A stretch of DNA of 64,000 nt from Euzebya tangerina (GTDB lineage Bacteria; Actinomycetota; Nitriliruptoria; Euzebyales; Euzebyaceae), in assembly GCF_003074135.1 (NCBI RefSeq), contig NZ_PPDK01000001.1:2666001-2730000 (forward strand), read 5' to 3'. Shown one piece after another: positions 17,303 through 27,898 of the stretch; position 1 is the stretch's first letter; each line of letters opens with the position of its first letter. The translations under genes and the position numbers were made by a program. The notes below the pieces were generated by a model. That model had not been told where the DNA came from, did not search any database, and saw only the letters and a list, made by a program, of their open reading frames with translations.

Positions 17303-20074
17303 GTGAGCAGCAATTCATTCGACGCCCGACGCACCCTGACCGTCGGCGACCGTGCGTACGAGATCTACGGACTGGATGCCACCGGAGCCGACCTCCCCTC
17401 GCTGCCGTACTCCATCCGCGTCCTGCTGGAGAACCTGCTGCGCAACGAGGACGGCGAGAACATCACCGCCGACGACATCCGCGCCGTCGCGGCCTACGAC
17501 CCCAGCAAGGAGCCCGACGAGGAGATCCTGTTCACGCCGGCTCGTGTGCTGCTGCAGGACTTCACGGGTGTGCCGGCCATCGTGGACCTCGCCGTCATGC
17601 GTGATGCGGTCGCCGACCTCGGCGGCAACCCCGACGTCATCAACCCACGGGTGCCCGTCGACCTCGTCATCGATCACTCCATCCAGGTGGACACCTTCGC
17701 CGTCCCCGACGCCTTCCAGCGCAACGCCGAGATCGAGTTCGAGCGCAACTACGAGCGCTACCAGTTCCTCCGCTGGGGACAGACGGCGTTCGACAACTTC
17801 CGGGTCGTCCCCCCGAACACCGGCATCGTGCACCAGGTCAACCTGGAGTACCTCGGGCAGGTCGTGTTCGCCAACTCCGAGACCGGCGAGGCCTACCCCG
17901 ACTCCCTGGTCGGCACCGACAGCCACACGCCGATGATCAACGGACTCGGCGTCGTGGGCTGGGGCGTTGGCGGGATCGAGGCCGAGGCGGCCATGCTCGG
18001 TCAGCCCATCTCCATGCTGATCCCCCAGGTCGTCGGCTTCGAGTTGACCGGCGAGCTCGTCGAGGGTGCGACCGCCACGGATATGGTCCTGACGGTCACC
18101 GAGATGCTCCGCGAGAAGGGGGTCGTCGGCAAGTTCGTCGAGTTCTTCGGCGAGGGCGTCGGCAGCCTGCCGATCCCGGATCGGGCGACGCTCGGGAACA
18201 TGAGCCCGGAGTTCGGCTCCACCATCTCGATCTTCCCCGTCGACCAGCGGACCTTGGACTACATGGCCTTCACCGGTCGCAGCGATGAGCAGATCGCGCT
18301 GACGGAGGCCTACGCCAAGGAGCAGGGTCTGTGGCACGACCCCTCCAACCGCCCGAACTACACCGACACGCTCACCCTTGACCTGGCGACCGTCGTCCCG
18401 TCGCTCGCGGGTCCGATTCGCCCCGAAGACCGAGTCGCGCTGACTGACGCCAAGCGCGGCATGCGCGAGGTCATCACTCGTTGGACCGGTGACGTCAAGA
18501 GCCGCGCCAACGAGGCGGGCCTCGAGAGCTTCCCCGCCTCCGACCCCCCAACTCCCGGTGGTCAGCAGAACCGCCGCCCGCCGGAGCACGTCTCGACCTC
18601 CGACGGCATGCCCGACCGGTTGAGCAAGCCCACGCCGGTCGACATGGACAACGGCGAGTCGTTCATCCTCGACCACGGCGACGTGGTGATCGCGGCCATC
18701 ACGTCCTGCACCAACACCTCCAACCCATCGGTGATGATCGGCGCCGGCCTGCTGGCCAAGAACGCCGTCGACAAGGGCCTGACTCGCAAGCCATGGGTGA
18801 AGACCTCCCTGGCCCCCGGCTCCAAGGTCGTCACCGACTACTACGAACGTGCGGGACTCATGCCCTACCTCGAGAAGCTGGGCTTCTCACTCGTGGGGTA
18901 CGGCTGCACGACCTGCATCGGCAACTCCGGTCCGCTGCCTCCGGCCATCAGCAAGGCCATCAACGACGAGGGCCTGGCAGCCGTCAGCGTCCTGTCCGGC
19001 AACCGGAACTTCGAAGGCCGCATCGGTCCGGACGTCAAGCTGAACTACCTCATGTCGCCGCCGCTGGTGGTCGCCTACGCGATCGCCGGGACCATGGACA
19101 TCGACCTGTACAACGAGCCCCTCGGGACCGACGCCGACGGCAATGACGTGATGATGGCCGACATCTGGCCGACCAACGCCCAGATCGCCGACGTGGTCGA
19201 CGACTCCGTCAGGCGTGAACAGTTCGTCGACCGCTACGCCGACGTCTTCACCGGCGACGAGCGCTGGCAGAACGTCCCCGTCAGTGGCGGCTCGCGGTTC
19301 GAGTGGTCCGACGAGTCGACCTACATCCAGAAGCCCACGTTCTTCGACGGGATGGGTGCCGAGCCGGGGCAGCTGAGCGACATCACCGGCGCCAAGGTGC
19401 TGGTCAAGCTGGGTGATGCCGTCACCACCGACCACATCTCGCCCGCGGGAGCGATCAAGGCCGACTCGCCGGCCGGTCACTACCTGCAGGACAAGGGTGT
19501 TGAGCCTCGTGACTTCAACTCCTTCGGCTCGCGTCGCGGGAACCACGAGGTCATGATGCGCGGGACGTTCGGCAACATCCGTCTTCGCAACCAGCTCGCC
19601 CCGGGCACCGAGGGCGGCTTCACCACCAAGGACGGAGAGGTCACCTCGATCTACGAGGCGGCGATGGAGTACGTGGAGGAGGGCACGCCGCTGGTGGTGC
19701 TGGCGGGCACGGCGTACGGGAACGGCTCCAGTCGTGACTGGGCCGCAAAGGGCACGATCCTGCTCGGCGTCAAGGCGGTCATCGCCAAGTCCTACGAGCG
19801 CATCCACCGCTCGAATCTGATCGGCATGGGTGTCCTGCCCTTGCAGTTCAAGGACGGCGACACCCAGGACTCGTTGGGTCTGACCGGCGAGGAGGAGTTC
19901 TCCATCACCGGAATTGCCGGCGGCGAGGACGGCAAGGTGCCGAGGGAGGTCACCGTCACGGCCGGGGACAAGGAGTTCATGGTCGACGTGCGGCTGGACA
20001 CCCCCAACGAACAGGCCTACTACCGGCACGGCGGCATCCTGCACTACGTGCTGCGGGACCTCTCCTCCACGTAG
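17303..20074 (+). CDS. acnA: aconitate hydratase A
   Basis: 923 residues, normal for AcnA/IRP-type aconitases of the TCA cycle, which interconvert citrate and isocitrate using a 4Fe-4S cluster. Cluster cysteines are C469 (ITSCTNT), C535 and C538 (GCTTCIG), with the family spacing. Other blocks are [20 protein letters not shown] near 215, [15 protein letters not shown] near 710 and [10 protein letters not shown] near 810. The GTG start at 17303 is preceded by GAGGAG at good spacing. An upstream in-frame ATG-like start at 17231 would add a Pro/Arg-rich tail and is unlikely. A 65-residue Pro/Arg-containing linker around 410-440 is ordinary for actinobacterial enzymes. Confidence 0.96.
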   Translation: MSSNSFDARRTLTVGDRAYEIYGLDATGADLPSLPYSIRVLLENLLRNEDGENITADDIRAVAAYDPSKEPDEEILFTPARVLLQDFTGVPAIVDLAVMRDAVADLGGNPDVINPRVPVDLVIDHSIQVDTFAVPDAFQRNAEIEFERNYERYQFLRWGQTAFDNFRVVPPNTGIVHQVNLEYLGQVVFANSETGEAYPDSLVGTDSHTPMINGLGVVGWGVGGIEAEAAMLGQPISMLIPQVVGFELTGELVEGATATDMVLTVTEMLREKGVVGKFVEFFGEGVGSLPIPDRATLGNMSPEFGSTISIFPVDQRTLDYMAFTGRSDEQIALTEAYAKEQGLWHDPSNRPNYTDTLTLDLATVVPSLAGPIRPEDRVALTDAKRGMREVITRWTGDVKSRANEAGLESFPASDPPTPGGQQNRRPPEHVSTSDGMPDRLSKPTPVDMDNGESFILDHGDVVIAAITSCTNTSNPSVMIGAGLLAKNAVDKGLTRKPWVKTSLAPGSKVVTDYYERAGLMPYLEKLGFSLVGYGCTTCIGNSGPLPPAISKAINDEGLAAVSVLSGNRNFEGRIGPDVKLNYLMSPPLVVAYAIAGTMDIDLYNEPLGTDADGNDVMMADIWPTNAQIADVVDDSVRREQFVDRYADVFTGDERWQNVPVSGGSRFEWSDESTYIQKPTFFDGMGAEPGQLSDITGAKVLVKLGDAVTTDHISPAGAIKADSPAGHYLQDKGVEPRDFNSFGSRRGNHEVMMRGTFGNIRLRNQLAPGTEGGFTTKDGEVTSIYEAAMEYVEEGTPLVVLAGTAYGNGSSRDWAAKGTILLGVKAVIAKSYERIHRSNLIGMGVLPLQFKDGDTQDSLGLTGEEEFSITGIAGGEDGKVPREVTVTAGDKEFMVDVRLDTPNEQAYYRHGGILHYVLRDLSST

Positions 20075-20094
20075 GCCGTGCCCCTCCACCACTC

Positions 20095-20556
20095 ATGACG
20101 AAGTACGCCGTTCCGCTTGTCCTCCTGATCGCTGCCGCCGGTCTGGCCTACCTCCGACTCGACGGCGTCACCTTCAACATCACCCCGCTGTACGTCGGCG
20201 TCACGGCGCTCGTCGCCGTCGCAGTCGGTCCCAAGCCGCGACCCTGGACGTCCGGGATCGTCATCACGGCATGGGGGATCGCCGTGCTGCTGGTCCGGGA
20301 GGGGCCGCTGCCATCTCGCGAGGCCCCCGTCTTCATGATCGCCGTGGGCCTCGGGCTCCTACTCGCGGCTGTGCTCGAGCCGGCCAACAGGCAGGCCGCC
20401 GTCGTGCGCGGCGGGGCTCTGGCGATCGCCAGTGGGGGCGCCCTGTTCTACCTGGCCTTCGACGTCTCCTGGCTTCGCAGCTGGTGGACCTTCGCAGGCG
20501 GCTTGGCCGTCGCCGCGGTGGTCGAGGCCGGACGGGCCGCCGCCACTCGTCGTTGA
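20095..20556 (+). CDS. small integral membrane protein, unknown
   Basis: 153 residues with about five hydrophobic segments (4-20, 30-43, 55-67, 77-95 and 110-145) joined by very short loops. No domain is recognised. It starts 20 bases after the aconitase stop, so it may be read from the same transcript, but no functional tie is evident. The HAD gene downstream has its own -10 box. Confidence 0.7.
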   Translation: MTKYAVPLVLLIAAAGLAYLRLDGVTFNITPLYVGVTALVAVAVGPKPRPWTSGIVITAWGIAVLLVREGPLPSREAPVFMIAVGLGLLLAAVLEPANRQAAVVRGGALAIASGGALFYLAFDVSWLRSWWTFAGGLAVAAVVEAGRAAATRR

Positions 20557-20614
20557 GCTGAAACGGCCCCGGCCACGACCGGTCGGCGGGTTACCGAACG
20601 CGTCACGCCAGCAG

Positions 20615-20620
20615 TATCAT
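20615..20620 (+). promoter_or_regulatory. leaderless -10 box (TATCAT) of the haloacid dehalogenase gene
   Basis: TATCAT ends eight bases before ATG 20629. TTACCG 18 bases upstream is a poor -35. There is no ribosome-binding site before the start. Confidence 0.55.
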
Positions 20621-20628
20621 CGGGGCCT

Positions 20629-21312
20629 ATGAGCGTGATCGTGTTCGACGTCAATGAGACCCTCCTGGACCTGTCAGGGCTCGAGTCCAAGTTCGACGCC
20701 GCCTTCGACGAGCAGGGCGATGAGATGCGGCGTCTGTGGTTCGCCCGGCTCCTGCACACCTCGAGCGTCATGACCCAACTGGGCCTGTGGGACGACTTCG
20801 GCGTCATCGGCAAGCAGGTGCTGGTCGACCTGGCCGACCGGATGTACTTCGACGACTTCTCTCCCGCGCAAGCTGAGGACATCGTCGGCACCATGCGCGA
20901 GTTGCCGGCCCACGACGACGTGGTCGGCGGGCTGCGAATCCTGAAGGACACGGGCTCCACGCTGGTTGCGCTCACCAACTCCGGTCAGTCCACCGCCGAG
21001 GCCCAGATCAAGTCGGCCGGGATCGACAGCTACTTCGAGCAGATCATCAGTGTGGAGGCCGTCCGCAAGTTCAAGCCCGACATCGCGGTGTACAACCACT
21101 GCGCCGCAGAGTTGGGGGCGGAGCCGTCCGACGTCACGCTCGTCGCGGCCCACGACTGGGACTGCGCCGGTGCCATGGCCGCCGGCTGGAAGGCCGCCTT
21201 CGTCCGTCGCGAGGGCCAGGGCTACAACCCCGCGCTGCCGGCCCCCACCTACCGGGAGGACGACATGATCTCCCTGGCGCGCACGCTGATCGACAAGGGC
21301 TGCACCGGCTGA
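20629..21312 (+). CDS. haloacid dehalogenase, type II (HAD superfamily)
   Basis: 227 residues. HAD motif I is FDVNETLLD at residues 5-13, with the nucleophile Asp6. Motif II is LTNSGQ near 117, motif III lysine is in KFKPDIAVY near 145 and motif IV is AAHDWDCAGA near 173. The sequence follows (S)-2-haloacid dehalogenases, which hydrolyse 2-halo acids to hydroxy acids, but many relatives act on other substrates. ATG 20629 is supported by the TATCAT box. It is a single-gene unit between an aconitase-linked gene and a lipoprotein gene. Confidence 0.88.
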   Translation: MSVIVFDVNETLLDLSGLESKFDAAFDEQGDEMRRLWFARLLHTSSVMTQLGLWDDFGVIGKQVLVDLADRMYFDDFSPAQAEDIVGTMRELPAHDDVVGGLRILKDTGSTLVALTNSGQSTAEAQIKSAGIDSYFEQIISVEAVRKFKPDIAVYNHCAAELGAEPSDVTLVAAHDWDCAGAMAAGWKAAFVRREGQGYNPALPAPTYREDDMISLARTLIDKGCTG

Positions 21313-21367
21313 CCCGCGCCCCTGGTTCGGGCGGAACCCCGGCGGGAGCCCCGGCGTCGAACCAGAC

Positions 21368-23476
21368 ATGACCACTCGATACGCCGCAGCGCTGCTCTTG
21401 GCCCTCGCATTGGTGCTCTCAGCGTGCACATCCGCCGAGCCGGACGACGACGAGCTGGGTGCCAGCCAGTCGGACGCAATCCAGTCAGGCCCGCCGGGTG
21501 AAGAGCAGGTGCCGGCTGATGATCCGGCGGACGACCGTGAGGCCCGCCGGCTGCTGCGGCCGTTCGACTCCTGCGCATCCCTGTTGGACTACTACGTCGA
21601 CAACGCCGTCGACCTGGTGGGTCCCTACGGCTTCGGGCACGGCGGTGGGTTCGAGGTCCTGGAGGAGGGGATGGCAGCGGACTCCGCCGAGTCCGCGGCG
21701 GCCGACGGCGTCGCCCAAGGCGCCTCGACCGGGGCGCCGGACTTCTCCGGCACCAACAACCAGGAAGCCGGCGTGGACGAGGCTGACGTCGTCAAGACCG
21801 ACGGCGAGGTCATCGTCACCGCGCTGAGCGGGCGCGTTCAGATCGTCGATGCGGCGGGCGCGACCGACTCGGGCACGGACACGCCGATCAGCGAGATCTC
21901 GCTGCCCGCCAACATCTGGAACATCGAACTGCTGCTGTCGGGCGACGTCCTGGTGGTCCTGACCTCCGACGGGGCCGAGGGCATGATCGGGCCGGCCGCG
22001 GACGGCCGCCTGCCGGCCTTCCCAGCCGCGCGGACCAGCGTTCTTCGGTATGACCTCTCGGACCCATCGAGCCCCGAGCCGCTGGGCGGCGTCCGGTTCG
22101 AGGGCAGCTATCGCGCAGCTCGGCTGATCGACGACACCGTGCGGATGGTCATGGTCAGTGATCCCACGGGGCTCACCTTCACCCAGCCAGATGACGGCGG
22201 CCTGTCCGCCGAGGACGAGGCTCGGGTCGCCAACGAGGCGATCGTCGCGGCATCCGACATCGACGACTGGGTGCCGCACCTGCAGCAGATCGGGCCCGAC
22301 GGCGAACTCGGTGAGGTCTCGCGATTGGGCGACTGCACCGCCATCCAGGCCCCGTCGGCGTTCGCGGGCCTCTCCACGGTGTCGGTCGTGACGTTCGACG
22401 CCAGCGCCGACGGCGCCGTGACGCCGACCTCCTCGGCCGGCGTCGTTGCGGCCGGGGACACCGTCTACGCCTCCACCGACCGGCTGCTCCTGGCAACTTC
22501 ACCCTGGGGTCGGTGGGCCGTCCCGTTCATCGAAGACCCCTCGACCCCCGACGAGGGCATCACGACCGCTGTGCACAGCTTCGACATCTCCGATCCGCGG
22601 GCCACGGCCTACGTGGCTTCGGGCGAGGTTGACGGGTCGATCATCGGTCAGTTCGCACTCTCGGAGACGGGCGGAGTCATCCGGGTCGCCACCACCGAGA
22701 ACCCACAGTGGTTCGGTGCCTCCGACGAGGTGTCATCCTCCTCACTCATCGTCCTCGCCGAGGACGAGGGCGACCTGGTCGAGATCGGCCGGGTCGGCGA
22801 CCTCGGTCTGACGGAGCAGATCCAATCCGTCCGCTACCTCGGTCCTGACCTCGCGGCGATCGTCACCTTCCGGCAGACCGACCCGCTCTACCTGATCGAC
22901 ACCAGCGACCCGACCGCCCCGGCCGTCCTCGGCGAGCTGAAGATCCCCGGCTTCTCCACCTACCTCCACCCCGTCGGCGACGGCTACCTGATCGGCGTGG
23001 GACAGGATGCTGACGAGGAAACGGGGCGAACACTCGGCCTTCAGGTGAGCCTCTTCGACATCCGAGACCTGGCCTCTCCGCAGCGTGTCGCCCAGGTCAC
23101 GTTCGAGGGGGAGGGATTCTCGCCGGCCGAGTACGACCACCGCGCCTTCACCTACTGGCCCGAGACGGAACAGGCCATCCTGCCCGTCGAGCTGTACCCG
23201 GACGAGGAGACCATCATCGCGGCCGAGGAGGAGGCGGAGGCGTCCGGCGAGCCCTTCGAGTACCGGCCGCTCTTCCAAGGCGCGGTGGTCCTCGACGTGG
23301 GGGAGGGGACCTTGACCGAAGCGGGCCGGGTTGCCTCCTCCGCTGGCCCCGACGGGTGGGGGCAGGGCGTCCTCCGCACCATCGTCATCGGCGATGTTCT
23401 GTGGACGCTCGGCTTCGACGAGCTGCAGCGCTTCGACTTGAGCACGCTGGACCCGCTGGGATCAGTCCGGCTCTGA
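21368..23476 (+). CDS. exported beta-propeller lipoprotein (PF09826-like)
   Basis: 702 residues. The lipoprotein signal has lipobox VLSAC near residue 20, followed by an acidic linker. The block SGTNNQEAGVDEADVVKTDG near residue 130 is the hallmark of the secreted beta-propeller family PF09826, found mainly in archaea and some bacteria. Propeller-like repeats continue to the C-terminus, for example QIVDAAG, YLIDTSDPTAPAVLGELKI and LFDIRDLASPQRVAQVTF. It should be anchored on the outer membrane face. Its biological role is unknown. Confidence 0.88.
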   Translation: MTTRYAAALLLALALVLSACTSAEPDDDELGASQSDAIQSGPPGEEQVPADDPADDREARRLLRPFDSCASLLDYYVDNAVDLVGPYGFGHGGGFEVLEEGMAADSAESAAADGVAQGASTGAPDFSGTNNQEAGVDEADVVKTDGEVIVTALSGRVQIVDAAGATDSGTDTPISEISLPANIWNIELLLSGDVLVVLTSDGAEGMIGPAADGRLPAFPAARTSVLRYDLSDPSSPEPLGGVRFEGSYRAARLIDDTVRMVMVSDPTGLTFTQPDDGGLSAEDEARVANEAIVAASDIDDWVPHLQQIGPDGELGEVSRLGDCTAIQAPSAFAGLSTVSVVTFDASADGAVTPTSSAGVVAAGDTVYASTDRLLLATSPWGRWAVPFIEDPSTPDEGITTAVHSFDISDPRATAYVASGEVDGSIIGQFALSETGGVIRVATTENPQWFGASDEVSSSSLIVLAEDEGDLVEIGRVGDLGLTEQIQSVRYLGPDLAAIVTFRQTDPLYLIDTSDPTAPAVLGELKIPGFSTYLHPVGDGYLIGVGQDADEETGRTLGLQVSLFDIRDLASPQRVAQVTFEGEGFSPAEYDHRAFTYWPETEQAILPVELYPDEETIIAAEEEAEASGEPFEYRPLFQGAVVLDVGEGTLTEAGRVASSAGPDGWGQGVLRTIVIGDVLWTLGFDELQRFDLSTLDPLGSVRL

Positions 23477-23530
23477 TCGGCGCCGCCGCTCCTACCGGTC
23501 CGGCCTCCCCGTACCGGCCCAGGCCCTCGC

Positions 23531-23536
23531 TAGCCT
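23531..23536 (+). promoter_or_regulatory. -10 box (TAGCCT) of the membrane hydrolase gene
   Basis: TAGCCT ends nine bases before ATG 23546 and abuts the alternative GTG at 23537, which favours ATG 23546 as the start. Confidence 0.45.
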
Positions 23537-23545
23537 GTGGAGCCG

Positions 23546-25480
23546 ATGGCGGGCCGAGCAGGACAGACCGGGGTCGAGCGAGTCCTCGCCGGGGTCGGGG
23601 CCGCAGGGTCTGCGGTTGGTCGATGGCTGCAACCGGACTTCGGTTCCCCGTCGGTGTCGTTGTCCACCGTCGCGTGGCTGGATTCCTTCCAACCGTCGCT
23701 GATGCCACGGACCTCCGTCCTGCAGGGAGTCGTCGGGGGGCTGGCCGTCCTGATGTCCCGATCGGTGTCGTCCAATACCGAGCGGGCCCTCGAACCCCTG
23801 CTCGGGCACCGAACGGACCTGTCCCGTCGTCTTGGCGTGCGTGCGGCCGTTGCGGTTGCCGGTCACGCCTTGACCTTGCTGCCCCAGGCCGACGACGAAC
23901 GACTGTGGTGGTCGGGCCTGCGCGAGGGCGGGAGCATGCTGCGCAGCGTCGCCGTCGGCGGCGCGATCCACGACCTTGCCGGGGAGGCCTGGAGACGGCA
24001 GCGCTCGCCGAACGCGGTCGCCGTCACCGCCACGGCTGCCGGAGTGATCTCGGGTGTGGCGCTGTGGGCCAACCGCCGCCTGGAGAACCGCACCGCCGCG
24101 GTCGAGCCGTGGCCGATCGAGCAGCGCAACCGGTTGCCACAGAGCGCGTTGGTCTCCGGTGCCGTGGTCTTGGGCGGCCGCGTCATCGGCGAGGCCGTCG
24201 GAGTCTCCCGACGAGCCTTGCGGGCCTGGCTGGGCGCCGGGCCGGTGAAGGCTGCGCTGGCCGATGCCATCAACCTGTCCGCCTGGGGTGGGTCCGCGGC
24301 GCTGGCGTACCAGACGGGTGTCAGCCGGATCGCTGTGGCCAACAGCGCGATCGAACCCGGGTACGACACGCCCCCGGACACCCCACGGGTGTCGGGCAGC
24401 CGGTCCAGCCGGTCACTGTTCACCCTGCTCGGCCGGCAGGGGCGTCGGTTCGTGGTCGATGTTCTGACCGAAGACACCATCACCCAGACGATGGGCGAGC
24501 CAACGCGCGGCCAACCGGTTCGGATCTACGTGGGTGTGGACTCCCGCCCGCTGTACCCGACCGGCCGGGCAGAGCTGGCGCTCGAGGAGTTGGAGCGGGC
24601 CGGCGCATACGAGCGATCCCACCTCCTCCTGGTGTCCCCCACGGGTACGGGGTGGGTCGACCAGACCCTGATCGAGTCGGCCGAGTTGCTGGCACGGGGT
24701 GACATCGCAACGTGTGCGATCCAGTACGGCGCATTCCCGTCGTTCCTGGCGATGCAGAAGGTGCCGTTGGGTCGAAGCCAGTTCCGCATCCTGCTGCTCG
24801 GCGTTCGCGAACGGCTGCGAGCGATGCCTCCCGAGCAGCGTCCCCGCGTCTGGGTGTTCGGGGAGAGCATGGGCGCCTGGACCTCCTCGGACGTCGTGAT
24901 GCACCAGGGCATCGCCGGGTTCGACCACTACGGCGTCGATGCGGCGCTGTGGGTCGGATTGCCCTGGCTGGCGAAGTGGTCGCGATCGGGCATGACGCGC
25001 GGCAGCTCGGATCTGGTGCCACCCGGCACCGTTGAGGTCTTCGACCGGATCGAGCAGGTCGAGGCGCTGAGTGGGGCCGCTCAGGACCGACTGCGGGCGC
25101 TGATCCTCTCCCACGACAACGACCCGATCGCCGTCCTCGGACCGGACCTGCTCGTTCAACAGCCGGCGTGGCTGCGCAGCGGTGAGCGGGGTCGTGGCGT
25201 TCCGCCGACGATGCACTGGACGCCGATCGTCACGTTCCTGCAGACCGCCGGCGATGCCTTGAACTCGCTGGTGCAGGTGCCCGGCCGGTTCACGTCGTAC
25301 GGGCACGACTACCGCGCAGACATGGCCCGGTTCGTCCAGGCGGCCTACGACTTCCCTGCGGTGACGGAGGAACAGATGCAGGCGGTGGAGGCGAAGCTGG
25401 TCGAGTTGGACCTCGACCGTGCACGACGTCTGGGAAAGGTGCCCGGGCCGCCCGAACCGGACGTTGTCACGAACCCGTAG
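23546..25480 (+). CDS. membrane-bound alpha/beta hydrolase (PF10081/PF15420-like)
   Basis: 644 residues. The N-terminal half has several hydrophobic segments and forms the membrane part. The C-terminal half is an alpha/beta-hydrolase domain with the nucleophile elbow GESMG, Ser441. Relatives occur in mycobacteria and other actinobacteria and their substrate is not known. GTG 23537 is an alternative start. A final helix-rich stretch (EEQMQAVEAKLVELDLDRA) follows the hydrolase core. There is no operon partner, since the flanking genes have separate promoters. Confidence 0.85.
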   Translation: MAGRAGQTGVERVLAGVGAAGSAVGRWLQPDFGSPSVSLSTVAWLDSFQPSLMPRTSVLQGVVGGLAVLMSRSVSSNTERALEPLLGHRTDLSRRLGVRAAVAVAGHALTLLPQADDERLWWSGLREGGSMLRSVAVGGAIHDLAGEAWRRQRSPNAVAVTATAAGVISGVALWANRRLENRTAAVEPWPIEQRNRLPQSALVSGAVVLGGRVIGEAVGVSRRALRAWLGAGPVKAALADAINLSAWGGSAALAYQTGVSRIAVANSAIEPGYDTPPDTPRVSGSRSSRSLFTLLGRQGRRFVVDVLTEDTITQTMGEPTRGQPVRIYVGVDSRPLYPTGRAELALEELERAGAYERSHLLLVSPTGTGWVDQTLIESAELLARGDIATCAIQYGAFPSFLAMQKVPLGRSQFRILLLGVRERLRAMPPEQRPRVWVFGESMGAWTSSDVVMHQGIAGFDHYGVDAALWVGLPWLAKWSRSGMTRGSSDLVPPGTVEVFDRIEQVEALSGAAQDRLRALILSHDNDPIAVLGPDLLVQQPAWLRSGERGRGVPPTMHWTPIVTFLQTAGDALNSLVQVPGRFTSYGHDYRADMARFVQAAYDFPAVTEEQMQAVEAKLVELDLDRARRLGKVPGPPEPDVVTNP

Positions 25481-25503
25481 TACCGCTGGCTCGTCGAGCC
25501 ACC

Positions 25504-25509
25504 TACGCT
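25504..25509 (+). promoter_or_regulatory. leaderless -10 box (TACGCT) of the DUF3352 gene
   Basis: TACGCT ends seven bases before ATG 25517. No convincing -35 element was found. Confidence 0.45.
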
Positions 25510-25516
25510 GACCTCG

Positions 25517-27898
25517 ATGTCCTCAGACTGGAACTCACGCGACGACGAACCTGGCGAGTGGAATGCGCCCAGCTCCTGGGATGACGCTCCGCCACCACCA
25601 CTTGGTGGACCGGCCGACCCGCCCGAGCCACCCGATGGGAGGTCGGCGGCAGAGCCACCGCCAGCTCAGCCAGGGCCGGGTCAGCCAGGGCCGGGTCAGC
25701 CAGGGCCGGGTCAGCCGGGTGGAGGGCAGCCGGGTGGGTGGCCGAGTCAGGGCGGGCAGCCGGGTGGGTGGCCGAGTCAGGGCGGGCAGCAGCCGCCGAC
25801 GCAGTACGGACAGCATCCCTACCCCCAGGGTCCCGGACCGGGCCCGCACGGCCAGCAGCCGCCAGGGCAGTACGGGCAACCGGGGCAGTACGGGCAGCCG
25901 GGGCAGTACGGGCAGCCGGGGCAGTACGGGCAGCCGGGGCCGTCTGGGCAGCCGGGGCAGTACGGACAGCAGCCGCACGGTGGCTGGCAGCCACAGCAGG
26001 GGGCTGCGCCACCGCCGCCTCCGTATGGCGCCGGGCCACCACACACCTGGGGCAACGAGCAGCCGAAGAAGCGACGGCGGCCTCTCGTCATCGGCCTGGT
26101 CGGGCTACTGGCCGTGGTCCTGGCGGGCGGTGGGTTCGCGGCAGCGCAGTTCTTCGCCGGCTCTCCCGACACCCTGGCGGAGCGAGTGCCAGGGAACGCG
26201 GTCACCTACCTCCACGTCAACATCGACCCGGCCGGCAGTCAGAAGCTCGGCCTGCTGTCCCTCGTGGACCGGATCAACGACGCCGCCGATGAGGACCTGA
26301 TCTCCTTCGAGATGTTCGAGTCCCAGATGGGCGCCGAGACCGACATCTCCTTCGAGGAGGACATCCGACCGTGGCTCGGCACGCAGGCGGCCGCCTTCGT
26401 CTCCTCCTTCCCATTGCCGCAAAGCTTCGAGACGCCCGACCTCGCGCTGCTTGTCGACGTCACCGACGCCGAGGCAGCGAGCGCGTTCGTCGAGTCGCAA
26501 GGGACCTTCGAGGCATGGGATGCCGGAGACGGACGCCAGGGCTGGATCCTCGAGGAGGGGGAGCCGAACGCCGTCGCGGTCATCGACGATGGCGTGCTGT
26601 TCGGTGGCACGGAGGCGGCGGTTCGCGCGGCACTCGGCGCCGACGGCACCCTCGCCGACAACGAGGCCTACTCGGCCAGCATCGACCAGCTTCCGGACCG
26701 CGTCCTGACTGGTTGGGTCAATGCCGAAGCGTTCGTGGGCGCACTGGGCAGTGAGGCCGAGCCGTTCGCCGAGCAGCTGTCGGACGTCGGCCAGACCGCC
26801 TTCTCCCTGTCCTTCACCGACGGGGCGGTCGAGTTCACCTCCGTCCAGAACGGCCAGGCTGGCCAGCAGGTGGACGCCTCGGCGATGGCGCCGCTGGGGT
26901 CACTGCCCGCGGGCGGGCTGCTCTACGGCCGCACCCCGGCCGTCGGTCAGTCGATCCAGGCGCTCGTCGATGGCATCGACGCGCAGGAGCAGGCTCTCGC
27001 CGAGGAGTTCGGCGACTCGGACTTCCCGCTGCCGAGCGAGGAGATCGACCAGGGCCTGATGGAGATCGGGACCTCGCTGGCGGAGCTCACCGGGCTGATC
27101 GGCGACCTGACGTTCGCGGTCGGCTACGACGCGTCCCAGCCGACCGACAACGTCCGCGGGCTGTTGCAGGTGGCCGTGACCGACGAGGCTCGCGCTGCCG
27201 AACTGCTCGACACGATCGCCGAGGACATCCCGTCGGACTCCGGCATCACCGTTGCACCTGGCTCCATCGCAGCCGGGCAGGCCAGCGTGTCCGTCGAGGG
27301 CGGCCAGCTGGCCATCCGGGCCGGCACCTTCGGGGAGGGAACCCTGGCCGACGACGAGCGGTACCAGACCGCCATCGCCGACGCGCAGGGTGAGCCGCTG
27401 TTCTACATCGACATGCGCGGGGTTGCGGAGCAGATCGGCCTGTTCGCGGGCGCCGAAGGCACCATCCAGCAGGAGGAGCTGCAGGCCCTCAATGTCTTCG
27501 GTGCCTTCGACAGCGTCATCGTGACCGCTGAGGTGCAGGACGGGCTGTCCCGAGGCTCCTTCCGGATGCTGTTCCAGTCGGAGTACACCGATGTGCCGCT
27601 CGGCGATGAGGCGAACCCGCCCGACCTGGACCTTGGCGAACTCGGCAACCTCGCGGAGATCGGCACCAGCGGATTCGACGACGCACCGGCATCCGGCTTC
27701 GACGACATCGACGGCTTTGGGGACGACCCGTTCCTGGACGATCTGTACCTGGCGTGTGAGAGCGGCGATGGGCTGGCCTGCGACGACCTGTGGTTCTCGA
27801 GCCCGATCGGGAGTCAGTACGAGTCATTCGCCGATACCTGCGGATTCGCCCAGCCAGAAGGTTCCGCTGGGAGCTGCGAGGAGCTCCTCGGTCAGTGA
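25517..27898 (+). CDS. membrane-anchored DUF3352 protein with Pro/Gly/Gln repeat tail
   Basis: 793 residues. Residues 1-175 are low-complexity, made of GQPGPGQ-, GGWPSQGGQP- and GQYGQP-type repeats. A KKRRRP stop-transfer signal near 180 and one membrane span (about 186-212) follow. The large outer part (about 215-720) matches the pattern of DUF3352 proteins, including ERVPGNAVTYLHVNIDP and the repeated adhesion-like halves around 215 and 440. The C-terminus is acidic with cysteine pairs (LACESGDGLACDDLW). The DNA of the repeat tail is nearly tandem, which could vary in copy number. Function is unknown, possibly cell-envelope. Confidence 0.88.
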   Translation: MSSDWNSRDDEPGEWNAPSSWDDAPPPPLGGPADPPEPPDGRSAAEPPPAQPGPGQPGPGQPGPGQPGGGQPGGWPSQGGQPGGWPSQGGQQPPTQYGQHPYPQGPGPGPHGQQPPGQYGQPGQYGQPGQYGQPGQYGQPGPSGQPGQYGQQPHGGWQPQQGAAPPPPPYGAGPPHTWGNEQPKKRRRPLVIGLVGLLAVVLAGGGFAAAQFFAGSPDTLAERVPGNAVTYLHVNIDPAGSQKLGLLSLVDRINDAADEDLISFEMFESQMGAETDISFEEDIRPWLGTQAAAFVSSFPLPQSFETPDLALLVDVTDAEAASAFVESQGTFEAWDAGDGRQGWILEEGEPNAVAVIDDGVLFGGTEAAVRAALGADGTLADNEAYSASIDQLPDRVLTGWVNAEAFVGALGSEAEPFAEQLSDVGQTAFSLSFTDGAVEFTSVQNGQAGQQVDASAMAPLGSLPAGGLLYGRTPAVGQSIQALVDGIDAQEQALAEEFGDSDFPLPSEEIDQGLMEIGTSLAELTGLIGDLTFAVGYDASQPTDNVRGLLQVAVTDEARAAELLDTIAEDIPSDSGITVAPGSIAAGQASVSVEGGQLAIRAGTFGEGTLADDERYQTAIADAQGEPLFYIDMRGVAEQIGLFAGAEGTIQQEELQALNVFGAFDSVIVTAEVQDGLSRGSFRMLFQSEYTDVPLGDEANPPDLDLGELGNLAEIGTSGFDDAPASGFDDIDGFGDDPFLDDLYLACESGDGLACDDLWFSSPIGSQYESFADTCGFAQPEGSAGSCEELLGQ
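25667..25972 (+). repeat. tandem coding repeats in the DUF3352 protein
   Basis: Three 15-base copies of cagccagggccgggt lie at 25667-25711. Two 30-base copies lie around 25728-25787. About six 18-base copies of ggcagtacgggcagccgg-type sequence lie at about 25865-25972. All keep the reading frame. Confidence 0.8.

Noticed and set aside
17315-18676. Long minus-strand open frame inside the aconitase gene
   Set aside because: It is antisense to conserved aconitase motifs and has no family pattern or ribosome site.
25665-25975. Repeats resembling a CRISPR array
   Set aside because: The units are unspaced coding repeats without constant spacers, in frame with the DUF3352 protein. No cas genes are present.
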